A DNA stretch of 64,000 nucleotides, taken from assembly GCA_030848705.1 (NCBI GenBank), contig CM061237.1, positions 86,299,910-86,363,909 on the forward strand, in the 5' to 3' direction. Below the pieces are notes generated by a model. That model made no database searches. It was not told the DNA's origin and worked only from the letters and a program-made list of their open reading frames with translations. The DNA is from Heracleum sosnowskyi. Its lineage: Eukaryota; Streptophyta; Magnoliopsida; Apiales; Apiaceae. Position 1 is the stretch's first letter; the number at the start of each line of letters is the position of its first letter. This document shows positions 43,283 through 54,324 of the stretch, one piece after another. The translations under genes were made by a program, and so were the position numbers.

Positions 43283-45747
43283 ATATATAATAAGCGTAAG
43301 GGAGATCTTATCCAAAACTTTGGTTGGTCACTGTACTACCAAAAGTATACGATCCGTTGGATTATTAAACTATAAATCTTCAAATCAATGAGGACCGTCA
43401 GATATAATTTTAAAAATTGTATTTGATTATTAATAGGATAGTATTTAAATACTAAAAGATGTATTTTGATAATTTAAACCAATTATAATAGGTTTTCTAT
43501 ATTGAATAGAAATCTTTATGTAAAAATTCGTAATTATCTTTTCTCTTCAGTTTATGGATAGTTCCAGTTAGATAATAATTATTAAACCATCATTAAATTA
43601 AATATAATTTTGTTAGCTTTGCGTGGGCTGTAAAATCGTTAAAATCTGTTGTCTAAAACTCAAGATAGAGCCCAAACAGTAAAGTTATTATCTAAATTTT
43701 AATAAATATATTTTTTTTATTATTGTAGCACCAATTTAATTTTTTTTCCTAATTCTTTTAAATTTATAAATTCTATGTTTATTTCAATAAAATAATAAAA
43801 CCAATTTAAGAAAAAATTAAAATCGATCGTTCGTGTACGATTACGACCAAATTAATAATTATAGTTAGATCTTAAATAGATCGATGAGAATTGTTATATC
43901 TAATATTAAAAAGTGTATCTGATTAATAATAGAATTATATTTAAATACTAAAAAGTGTATTTTGATAATTTAAAATTTTTCTATGTAGAAATTCTTAAAT
44001 ATATTTTCTCTTGAATTTATGTATAGTTCCAGTTAGATAATAATTATTAAACCAAATATCAAGATAACAATTCATATCGATTACAATGATACACGTGGAC
44101 CCTACGTGGAGAACTCCTGTACATGAATAAATTTAAAAACTTTTTTTTTCTGAAGGAATATAACAATTTGATTAATCCAAATTATAATTATATTATTTTA
44201 CATATAACAAACATAAAAGGATAATATCAAAATATTATTAAAATATTGAGGGTTTCATATTCATAAACGATAATTTTGAATATAATACTTATATTAAAAT
44301 GTGTATTTGATTAAAGGTAGGATTATATTTAAATACTAAGAAGTGTGGTTTGATAATTTAAACCAATTATGAATTGATTTTCTATGTTGAATTGAATTCT
44401 TTATGTAAAACTTCTTAACCATCTTTTCTTTTTAGTTTATTTTATGAGTAGGTCAACGGGTCAAGTTAGATAATAATTATTAAACCATCGTTAAATTAAA
44501 GATAATTTCGTTAGTTTCGCATGGGTTATAAAATCGTCAAAATTTAATTTCTAAAACTCAGGATATAACCCAAATAGTAAAGTTTGTATCTAAATTTTAA
44601 TAACTATTTTTTTTTATTGTAGCACCAATTTATTTATTTTTCCACTAATTCTTTTAAATATAGAGAAATTTAATGTTTCTTTCAAAAAAGTATCAAAATT
44701 AATTAAGAACAAATTCAAATCGATAAAGAATATAATAATATGAGAATAAAATTTTATATAATCATAACATAATTTTTATTCTGTTTAATAATTTTTAAGT
44801 AATAATGTATTTTAAAATTTTATATACACTGTAAATAAAACCGAAACATTAAAAGTAAAAGCAGTTAGTAAGATACTTATATCATTATATACTTGATATC
44901 CTTATTATATTAAATCCTTATATATAATAATCATAATTGGGATCTTATCCAAAATTTTGGTCGTAGATAACCAAATTAATAAGGACCATTAGATCTTAAC
45001 TAGATAAATGAAAATCGTTAGATCAAATATTTAAAAAGTGTATTTTATTAATAATAGGATTATATTTAAATTCTAAAAGGTGTATTTTGATAATTTAAAC
45101 CAAATATAAATAAGCTTTCTATATAGAATAGAATTCTCCATGTAAAACATTCGTGACTTTCTTTTCTCTTCCATGGATAATTCCACTTAGATAAAAATTG
45201 TTAAACCATCTTTTAATTAAATATAATTTATTTATTTTCATGTGGGGTATAAAATCGTCAAAATCTTATTTTTAAAACACAAGATAAAACCCAAATTAGT
45301 AAAGTGAATATTTAAATTCTAATAATAATTATTATGTCATCATTATTTTAATACCAATTTAATTACTTTTTTCTAACTATTTTAAATTTAGAAATCTATG
45401 TTCAAAAATTAAAATCAATCTAAGAAAAATTCAAATCAACAAAGAATATAATAATACAAGGATAAAATTTTATAAAATTGTGCATATTTTTAATCCTATT
45501 TTATTAAGTTTTAGATCATAACTAATCAAATATTATTTATTATTAAATAATAAATTATACGTAAATGGTGATTTTGTTTTATAAGAACTCATAGATACCT
45601 AATTTCATTGTTAGCAGGACTATATTCATATTAAAAAAAATCGTATTTTGAAATTTTAGACTCAGCTACAGCGGCCAAACTTTTTTAACATATATACATT
45701 GTAAATTATTAAATTCGAAACTTTAAAAGTTTCTTAATCAATTAGTA

Positions 45748-47174
45748 TGAAAGCCATATGTTTTAGCCTATTTGTTTACATCGAGGATTCAACTCAACTT
45801 AAACAAGTTTGTAATAAGTAAGTAATAATTCAATTGTCACAGTCACAGGAATCTCAGAAGATCATATCTGTCAGAAGAATACAGATTAAAGTCATCCTAC
45901 AGATTTGAAGAAATTCTACATTGAAAGAAGTTTAATTATTTGTTCAAGCCTTAGTGAAGTCTTCAAAGAAGTGGATTTATTAAAGTGACAGAGGTTTCAG
46001 ATTTGTGACAGCAAATGTACAGGTTACAAAGGTTGATCAACAGTCAAAAGCAGACAATGAACCACAGCTTAAAGTCAAGATGAAGAACAGACATTGAAGT
46101 TAGTCATTTATGAACCAGACCGTGCATCAAATGACAACCTCTGACAATGGATACTCTTCAGCAGTTCAAGTGGTTCAAGAATTGGTTTTTCTATGATTAA
46201 AGAATTTACATTCTCTTTTAAATTAGTTATTAATTTATTTATTAAATTAATTCTTCTGAATTAATTTAACAAATAAATTGAGTAATTAATTTTTTGAATA
46301 AATTAAATTCATCAGAATTTAATTTATGAAATAAATTAATTAACAGAATTAATTTAAATTAGAATTAGAATTAATTCAGAATTTCTTAATTAAAATGAAC
46401 TGGAATGACTATCCAGGATAGTCATCCCGATAGTCATTCCAAGTCTATTTATATTAAAAATGTACTGGAATGACTATCAAGGGATAGTCATCCCGATAGT
46501 CATCCTAGTACATTTCTAGAAATATTTCTGATTTAATTTATGTATATTCTCTTAGTCATTCCAGTTCTTTTTATAGTCATTCCAGGCTTTTAAGATAGTC
46601 ATTCCAAGACTATTTTGATAGTCATTCCTAGTGGAATGAAAAGCAGAAACGTGCAGGTTACCTTTTGTGTCAAGTGGATTACTAAAGTGATTCATTCTTA
46701 TAACAGAAGATTAGACAGAAGACAAGATATCAAGAACATTACATTTCAAGAAAAGCTTCTGTGAAGAACTCTGCCGATTCATTTCTTAGGTGGATTAATT
46801 CTAAAAATCAGTGTGTTATATCTAAACAAATAGAATTCATTCACTTGTACTGCTTTGACTATCTAGCGGATTTTTATCCCTAGAACGTATCTCAAATTAT
46901 CCTTTATTGTTATATCTTTTTATTACAAAAATAGATAAATTCATGTCGAATTTATTCTAGATTTGTTTTAATTAGTTTGAGATTCAATCTTGTAATCAGT
47001 ACTTCATTTGTAACACCTTTCAAGTTTAATATAAGTTATATTTAACTTGAATTCTGTTTCATTTAATTCCGCCATAATTTGTTCTTAAATTGTTTGATTC
47101 TAAACAGAACAAATTCGATAAAAAGGTATAGTTTGTATTCAACCCCCCTTCTACAAACTTATCAGGACCTAACA
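45748..47174 (+). repeat. Solo LTR of family E (1427 bp)
   Basis: It starts TGAAAGCCATATG, matching the LTR start seen on the minus strand at 48746, and ends CAGGACCTAACA with the U5 signature CAACCCCCC TTCTAC. AGTA flanks both sides (45744-45747 and 47175-47178), a four-base match where five is expected. It contains a dense GGAATGACTATC motif cluster at 46401-46640. Confidence 0.8.
46401..46640. repeat. Dispersed inverted motif cluster of family E
   Basis: GGAATGACTATC and its complement GATAGTCATTCC (or GATAGTCATCCC) alternate about ten times and would form strong hairpins. The same motifs recur at 57986-58290 between pol and ORF3 of element E. Confidence 0.85.
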
Positions 47175-48300
47175 AGTACTTTTCTGAAAAATCGTACTTT
47201 ACAAAAAATATTATCAAATAACCTATGTCTGCAGGAAAAAAAATATGAAAAAATTCTTTATTTTTAAAAACAAAACCTATAAATTTTAATATGTTGTTGG
47301 TAGATTCAAACCTTAGATCATTCTACATGATAATTTTACTGTTATATCTAACGTTTTTCAACAATTTAATTTGAAACATCCAACGATTATGGATTGAGTG
47401 ATCAAACAAAGCGACCAACTTATAAGGAAGCTTTCATTATTTAGTCTTTAATATAATAGCATAGATATTTATAGGATATACTATAAAAAATGAATTTTAT
47501 AAAGAATTTTGATCATCACTGTGTACTACTTTAAAAGAAGAACTATTACAAAAAAATTATATTTTAATTGATAATTTATTTTCTCAAAATTTCAAAGCTC
47601 CCGCATCTTTAACATATTACAAAAAAGAGTACATTATATTTTAGCAATAAATATTTAAAAAAATTATAAATATTAAGAAAAATTAATGATGTTATCATGG
47701 CAGTTTGTTTGTAAATACCGCCAAAACATTCTCAACCGTTAGATCCAATACTTTTAAAAATTGATGATCAAGATTATATCATATAAAAAGAAGTTATTGT
47801 CTAAAAATGATATAAGTTAAAAGATATTATATTATGATTGAATTTTCTAAAAAGTCAAAACATAAAAATAGTTGTAATTAAATAAGGAAACTCATTTAAT
47901 ACCAAAATAATCAAAATCGTTTAATGTTAAATAGATATGTGAAAACCGTTAGATTTAATATTAAAAACTGTATTTGGTTAATAAAGGGTATTCTAATAAT
48001 CTAAACTATATATAAGTAGATTTCCTAAATCGAATAGAATTCTCAACATTAAATTTCGTCACTTTATTCTCTTTTTAGTTTTAGAATAGTTTAGCGTGTA
48101 AAATATAATAAATATCAAATTTTAAACTATAATTTTTTTGGCTAAATCTTTTTTAACAATAATTTAATAATGTAAACTAATAACTTGTAAATATTAAAAT
48201 ATTCATAATTAAATATAATTATAAATATTTAAAAAACAATCGTGCATGGATAATAAAAATATAATTATAAACAGAATAATTATAAATAAAATTTAAGTAA
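47175..48300. other. AT-rich interior of the Helitron-like region
   Basis: No supported ORF. A diverged inverted copy of the 5' end region near 47390-47460 and weak repeats of TTAGAT-like words shared with 43400-45100 are the only structure I see. Confidence 0.4.
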
Positions 48301-48318
48301 CCGTGCATCGCACGGGCT

Positions 48319-48719
48319 ATAAGCTAGTATATATAATAAGCGTATGGGAGATCTTATCCAAAATTTTGGTTGATCACTGTGCTACCAAAAGTATACAATC
48401 CGTTGGATTATAAAACTATAAATATTCAAATAGATGAGGATCGTTAGATATAATATTAAAAATTGTATTTGATTAATAATAGGATAGTATTTAAATACTA
48501 AAAGGTGTATTTTGATAATTTAAACCAATTATAAATGGGTTTTCTATATTAATAATAGGATGCATGTCTATAGTTGATCCTTGTTGATTGTCTTGATCCT
48601 ATCATGCATAATCATGTCCTAAACTGTGATACTGCCAAACACATTTGGGAAACTACAGAGATAATCAATGAGGGAACAGAGGAAGTTAGAGAGAATAAGC
48701 TGGAAATTCTCACCTCTCA
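48319..48719 (+). repeat. Direct repeat, left copy (401 bp)
   Basis: It equals 52085-52485 with about eight mismatches and no gap. It begins ATAAGCTAG, includes the Helitron-like 5' end, and ends with about 160 bp of family E gag (HVLNCDTAK codons) without the remaining gene. Confidence 0.9.
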
Positions 48720-51700
48720 CAAATAGGCCTAGACATATGCCTTTCAATCTCCCCCTATTTGTTTGTTAGACAATAACAACCAAATACCTCTAGAGGATTA
48801 CTCAACTAAAACAAGAAAAAATAAGACTTTTAAGAGCCAAACAAATAATAAAAAGTTCTGGATTAAATATAACAATTTCCATATTCAAACAATAAAGATA
48901 AATACAAGATAGATGTTCCTCTAGACTGAACATATGAATACATTTTCCTATCTTGATTTACCTAGCTCTAAACATATAACATTTACAAGTTGAGCTAACT
49001 ACATCATGCCTTTAGTCTCTAATTTCACCTTCTTCAGCTTCTGCCAAGGTGACTAGAAGATCTTTGTCAAGGACACGATCACTTTCAGAAACCACACCAC
49101 TTGGCATTACTGGTTGAGTGGTGATCTTCTTCAATCTATTCTTCATCTGAGCATACCTTGGAATTTTCTCCGTGCAGTAGTCTGAAATCATATCAGCAAC
49201 TTCAGACTTCTCTACAGAAGCAAATCCTGAAGTTCTAAGAAGATTCTCCAACTTCACCAGTTGCATAGCAGTCTGTAGCTTCATGGAATCAGGATCCAGC
49301 CTTATAGTCTCCAAAGTTGTACCTCTGTAGATTTTGACTTCATAAGGAAAATGTACAACTTGAGGGTTGGCCTTCATAGCAGAATCTCTCAGCCGGTCAT
49401 ACAGAAGCTCGTTCAAGCAAGAAGATCTCTTTACTTTACTCATCAGAATCCACAATTCAGAGAGAGATCTTCTTTGGAGTAATTCAAGAGAAACAGTGAA
49501 TGACCCTTCAAGAGCACTTGAGACATAGATGAACAGTTCTTGTCTTACTTGATCAAATGCAGACGTAATCCTTAAGATATCTTCCTTCAATGCCTTCATA
49601 TATAATGAGTTGTCTGGATTAACAATTCTGATCTTCTCAAGCAACTTCAGAAAAGTAGCATCATTGTTTGTGCCTCTCTGAGGGATATCAAACATCTCCC
49701 TTGCTTTATCCCAATTGCTTCCTTGCTTCATCCTCACGTCCAATCTCCTTTCTTTGACATGAATACTATGAAGACGTTGTTTGTCTTCATGTTCAGCCTT
49801 TTGAATCTTTAACTTCTGAGATATGATGTCAGAGACCTTAGCATTCTCATCCTCCTTTCTCCTTAGCTCTGCTTGCTGTTTCTTCAACTCCTTCTGAAAC
49901 AAAGGGTCAGGTGTATATAAATCAGCTTCATCTTCCCAATCATCAAAGTTGGCTGCCTCCTCAACCTCATCCTCACCAAAAGCTTCTTCAGGTATGGTCT
50001 TCTCCAAATCACCAGATGTGTCAAATTGGAAGTCATCCTGTTCACCATGGTAGTAGTAGGCATCATCAAAAGCAGACTCCTCCATTGATTGTTTACCTTT
50101 CCCCTTATCCTTTCCAGAAGCTCCTCCAGCTTCTCTGTTTCCTCCTTCTTTCTCCTTCTCCCCCTTAGTTGAGGAATCCTCTACAGTTTGAGCTTTGGAA
50201 GCCCTAGGATTCACCTCAGATGTTCTCCTTATATCTCCTCTTTCTACTCTCCTTTCTCCTCCTTCATCAGCATCATCATCCTTATCTTCATCATCACCCT
50301 CAAAGAATGTTCTTTGTTGTTTTGTAGGTTGATGTGACTCCTTTATCATAGCGTACAGATGCTTCATCCCTTCGTTCAGATGCTCCATTCCACCTTCAAT
50401 TTTAGAGAATCTTTGATCATTAAACCACTGATTTTCATCAACAGTTTGCTGAATAAAGTCCACCTTGGTAGAAATGGCAGCAATCTCCTTGAAAGTCTCT
50501 GATATTTGAGAATTTGACATTGTAAGATCAGAGATGTCTGAAGCTACCAGAACTTGAGATTGTTGGATTGAATTCAGCTTCGGGAGTAGAGTATTCTTCA
50601 ATCCTTCGAGGTCATCTTTCACAGTACCCAGCTGATTTGATACAGAGGTGGTAGATTGAGAGACCACTTGTGCTTTTAGAAGAGTGTTCTCAGCCTGGGT
50701 GTCTTGCAATTTCCTTTGTAGATCAGCTAGTTATTTCAACAAAGCAGTGTTTGTGTCAGTGTGTGCACTCACTTCAATTGCTCTCAGTGGTGTTTCACTC
50801 AACTCACGTGCTTGTGTTTCACTCGGTGTTTGATTCATATCTCTCACCACTAACTGTCTTTCAAGATTTTCAGAAGATGTACCTGCATTAAAAATCACCC
50901 TAGCCCCTTCAAGAGAGGTTAGTGGTGGTGCAATGGGAGTTCGCAATTCCCGATCCCTGAATGAGTCTGTCAAAATATTTGACATTGTATACTGAATTGC
51001 TTCAGGGACAGACTCATCAGGTTGCCTTTCACTTTCTCCAGTATAAACTGCGAGTGAAAAATCCCTTAGGGGAGCCAGAGATGTTCCCTCTGGGAGGGGA
51101 GAAAATGATTCTATTTGAGTTGGCGAAGAATCAGATTTTCCCTCAGATGCCTGTGAAGGCACTTCTACCGTAACTATGGTAGGCACTGTTTCAAAATCAA
51201 AAGTAAAGTGCTCTCTTGGCATGGTGTCCTGAGTGTCATCTATATGGATATCTTCTCCCATTATGAGTAATGGGAGTGTGCTTGACTCAGTACAAGATGC
51301 CATGGCCCTATGGCGAATTTCAATAGATCCACCCTGTTGAGAGGATGTCTCCAGAGACTGTGTAGTGGCCATATCAATGTCCATATCCTTTTGAGAGGAT
51401 ACAGATGGGCTTACAGTTGTCTCCCTATAGGTTCTTCTTTTCTTTAAGGGTGGAGACAGAGCTGTGGGAACACTCATTTTAGCTATATCACTAACTCTTC
51501 TTGAACTGGTTTGAATATTAGGCTCAGGTTGTGTATCAGGAGTGTTTGACTCTCTATTTGGCTCTATGACCTGGGTCAGAGACTGTGGTTCTACAATCTC
51601 TGGGTCAGCCCTAACAACCACTTGGGTTTGAATTAAAGAACCAGAAGAAGAGGCAGGGTTAGGAATAACTACCTGTAGTGGTACTGGATGTGGTTCAGGA

Positions 51701-52040
51701 ACTTGTTCACCAAAGATAGGAAGATGAATAAACTGACTCATCAGTGGTGAAACAAGAACAGGTATATTGAGGAATTTGGATGAGACATCAAGTCTGGTGT
51801 AGAATTTGGTGTCTGTGGTTGGGGAGGTTTCAAATCTTGCTTCTCGAAACAGTTCTACCTGCTCAGCAGTAAGAAGATGATTAATGATAAGAGTTAGAAA
51901 GCGAGGGTACCAACACTTTACTTTCACACCATTATCAGAATCTCTCCTAGAGTGAGCAAGCCTGTTGAGCAATAGGTTCCACAGAATCTCAGCGAAGTTC
52001 AATCTACGACCAAATACTATAGCATAGGCAATATACTGAT
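48720..52040 (-). pseudogene. Inverted 3' end of a family E element: ORF3, PPT and start of LTR
   Basis: On the minus strand ORF3 is open from about 52040 through 52002 to 49012, with one in-frame TAA between 50731 and 50709. It starts inside the N-terminal domain (IAYAIVFGRRLNFAEILW matches IGYAIVFNKRLNFGHLLW of element E). A Ser/Pro-rich linker is shared with E (SQASEGKSDSSPTQIESF), then a predicted coiled coil (about 50700-50350), an acidic stretch DDEDKDDDADEGG, and a C-terminal domain ending EAEEGEIRD. About 250 bp further lie PPT AAATAGGGGGAGAT (48760-48747) and 26 bp of LTR (TGAAAGGCATATGTCTAGG). It shows what the full C-terminal half of ORF3 of family E looks like. Confidence 0.82.
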
Positions 52041-52084
52041 TAAGACTGGTAATGCAATTAAGACTGATTAAGACTGGTAATGCA
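52040..52084. repeat. Short tandem repeat at the right junction of the inverted fragment
   Basis: GATTAAGACTGGTAATGCAA occurs twice, separated by TTAAGACT, between the ORF3 fragment and the second 401 bp repeat. Confidence 0.8.
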
Positions 52085-52485
52085 ATAAGCTAGTATATAT
52101 AATAAGCGTATGGGAGATCTTATCCAAAATTTTGGTTGATCACTGTGCTACCAAAAGTATACGATCCGTTGGATTATAAAACTATAAATATTCAAATAGA
52201 TGAGGATCGTTAGATATAATATTAAAAATTGTATTTGATTAATAATAGGATAATATTTAAATACTAAAAGGTGTATTTTGATAATTTAAACCAATTATAA
52301 ATGGGTTTTCTATATTAATAATAGGATGCCTGTCTACAGTTGATCCTTGTTGATTGTCTTGATCCTATCATGCATAATCATGTCCTAAACTGTGATACTG
52401 CCAAACAAATTTGGGAAACTATAGAGATAATCAATGAGGGGACAGAGAAAGTTAGAGAGAATAAGCTGGAAATTCTCACCTCTCA
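52085..52485 (+). repeat. Direct repeat, right copy (401 bp)
   Basis: Partner of 48319-48719. Here the gag portion continues into complete downstream gag of element E, so this copy is the likely original. Confidence 0.9.
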
Positions 52486-54307
52486 ATATGAGCATTTCAG
52501 ATCAAACTCTGGTGAAGGTATCTCTGAGGTTTTTGAGAGATACAACAAATTAATCAATGATCTGAATCTCAATGGGAAGCGCTACACTATCAAGGAAATT
52601 AACAAGAAGTTCCTACTTACACTTCCACGTCATTTGGAGCACAGAATATCTGCCATTAGAGAAGCAAGAGATCTGGGAGAGATTGCTTTGGAAAGACTGT
52701 ATGGTGTTCTGAAGACCTATGAGCTGGAGCAGATTCAACAGGATGAGTTATATGGAACTGGGAGGATAGTTAGTACTTCTACTGCACTGGCTGCTGAAGT
52801 CCCACAGAAACTGGAAGTGAAGACTGTTCAACCTTCCAGTTCCCACATGAATGTTATTGATGCTGAATATGGATTAACATCCATTGATCAATCTGGTGGT
52901 GACTTCTATTCTTTAGAGGAACTTGATCAGCTGGAGGATGGTGATTTGGCTTTGATAGTAAGGAAGTTTGGGAAGTTCAGATTCAAGAGGAATCCCAATC
53001 TTAAGTTCAGGCCCAGATTTCAGAGAGGTGGATCTTCCTCTTCAAGTAGCACAAGGGGTGGCTACAAAACTGGAACTGTGGATAGGAGCACAATCAGATG
53101 CTACAATTGCAATGAGTTGGGTCACTTTGCTACTGAATGCAGAAAGCCAAAGCAAGTGACTAGAAACACATTTGATTCTAGCAAGAAGAACAAGATTGGG
53201 AAAGCCTATGTTGTTGAAGGAAAGAGTTGGGATGACACTGACAGTGATGAAGAAGCAGGTGAGATTGGGAACCTTTCTTTGGTGGCTAAAGAGTCAAGCA
53301 CTTCATCAACATACATCTCAGAGGTAAAGTTCACTGACACTGAAATGATTCGTCATCTTAGTGGTACTATTTATTGTGCACACATTGAAAATGATAGAAT
53401 AATTCTTTTGAACACAAATCTTGAAAAGGAGATAAAAGAATTGAAACTAGTGCTTGTTAATCATGATGAACTTACTGAGAAAATAGCATTTCTTGAGAAT
53501 AGGGTTAAGTGTTATATTCAACTGGAAACCATTATTAAACAAAAGAATAGTGAGCTTAATACTAAAGCCAATGCTTACTATAATTCTTGCAAGACTGCTA
53601 AAGATATTTTCAACCAACAAGTTATTGGTAATCATGTTAGTATAGGTTATGGTTATAATGAGGCTGTTGGATTGCTAGGCATTAATTCCCCTTGTAGAGT
53701 CAGTACTGAAGGAAGGGGTATTCCATATGTGCTTAAGGGTATTGAAACACCCTTCTGTAATGAGTCTGAGGCAGATCCTCTGAATGAATACTCTATCATC
53801 ATTGCTGAGGAGATTCGTGAAGAAGATATTGCTTTGGAAGTTGAACAGTCCAAAAAGTGTATATCTGATATTCCAGTCAAAGTTGCTACAACTAAAAAGA
53901 CTAAATCAGATATCCATAAGTTGGATCAAAACAACTGTAGAAATAACATGCCTGTTGTTAATTCTTCTCATAAAGCATGTGGTGTGATTAATTGCATGTC
54001 TTGTGCTTTCAATGTTATGTATGCTTATTTTAATAGTAAGCATGTATCTAGTGATAAGACTGTTCCACGTCAACATGTTAATAATAAGAAGCATGTTAAA
54101 GCGAAGACTACTAGTCTTCTTAAGACTAGAGTGGATTCATTTATCCCTAAGCCTACTCAGAAATGTGTTAAGGCTGGCTATAAATGGAAACGCTCTTTTG
54201 TGAAAGAGGTTAAAGTAGTTTTAGTTAAAAATGTTGTTTTGTCTGACAAAGGCCAGTTCTTTAAGTATGCCGGACCCAATAAAGTTTGGGTTCCGAGGAA
54301 GGACTAA
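52325..54307 (+). pseudogene. gag: gag of copia element E, 5' truncated
   Basis: The open frame starts after a TAG at 52322, reading LVDCLDPIMHNHVLNCD. Compared with other gags about 110 N-terminal codons are missing, so there is no real start codon; the TTG at 52340 is only a track start. Then the capsid domain, an acidic patch, basic RFQRGGSSSSSSTRGG, CX2CX4HX4C knuckle CYNCNELGHFATEC, GKSWDDTDSDEEAG, a predicted coiled coil and a Cys cluster (CGVINCMSCAFNVMYAYF) shared with family B. It ends KVWVPRKD, overlapping the pol frame. Confidence 0.87.
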
Positions 54308-54324
54308 TCAATTTGATATTGCAG
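54304..54324 (+). promoter_or_regulatory. Splice-acceptor-like site between gag and pol (element E)
   Basis: AATTTGATATTGCAG/GGA, with pol in phase 0 from 54325. Several in-phase GT candidates lie upstream (for example AGAG/GTTAAA at 54209); none is compelling. Confidence 0.45.

Larger units (their letters stand above)
43278..48327 (+). mobile_element. Helitron-like region (non-autonomous, composite)
   Basis: 5'-like ends TCCTTATATATAATAAG at 43278 and TCCTTATATATAATAATC at 44915 (the latter after A) share about 100 bp of further similarity (GATCTTATCCAAAA). The 3' end is a 6 bp stem CCGTGC-ATC-GCACGG (48301-48315) followed by GGCTATAAGCTAG and then T, the Helitron terminus signature. A diverged inverted copy of the 5' end seems to lie near 47390-47460. 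There is no Rep/helicase ORF, and the inner AT-rich stretches show no gene. A solo LTR interrupts it at 45748-47174. Exact boundaries of nested copies are uncertain. Confidence 0.6.

Noticed and set aside
47079..47267. 62-codon ORF at the end of the solo LTR of family E
   Set aside because: It crosses the LTR border and has no homology visible to me.
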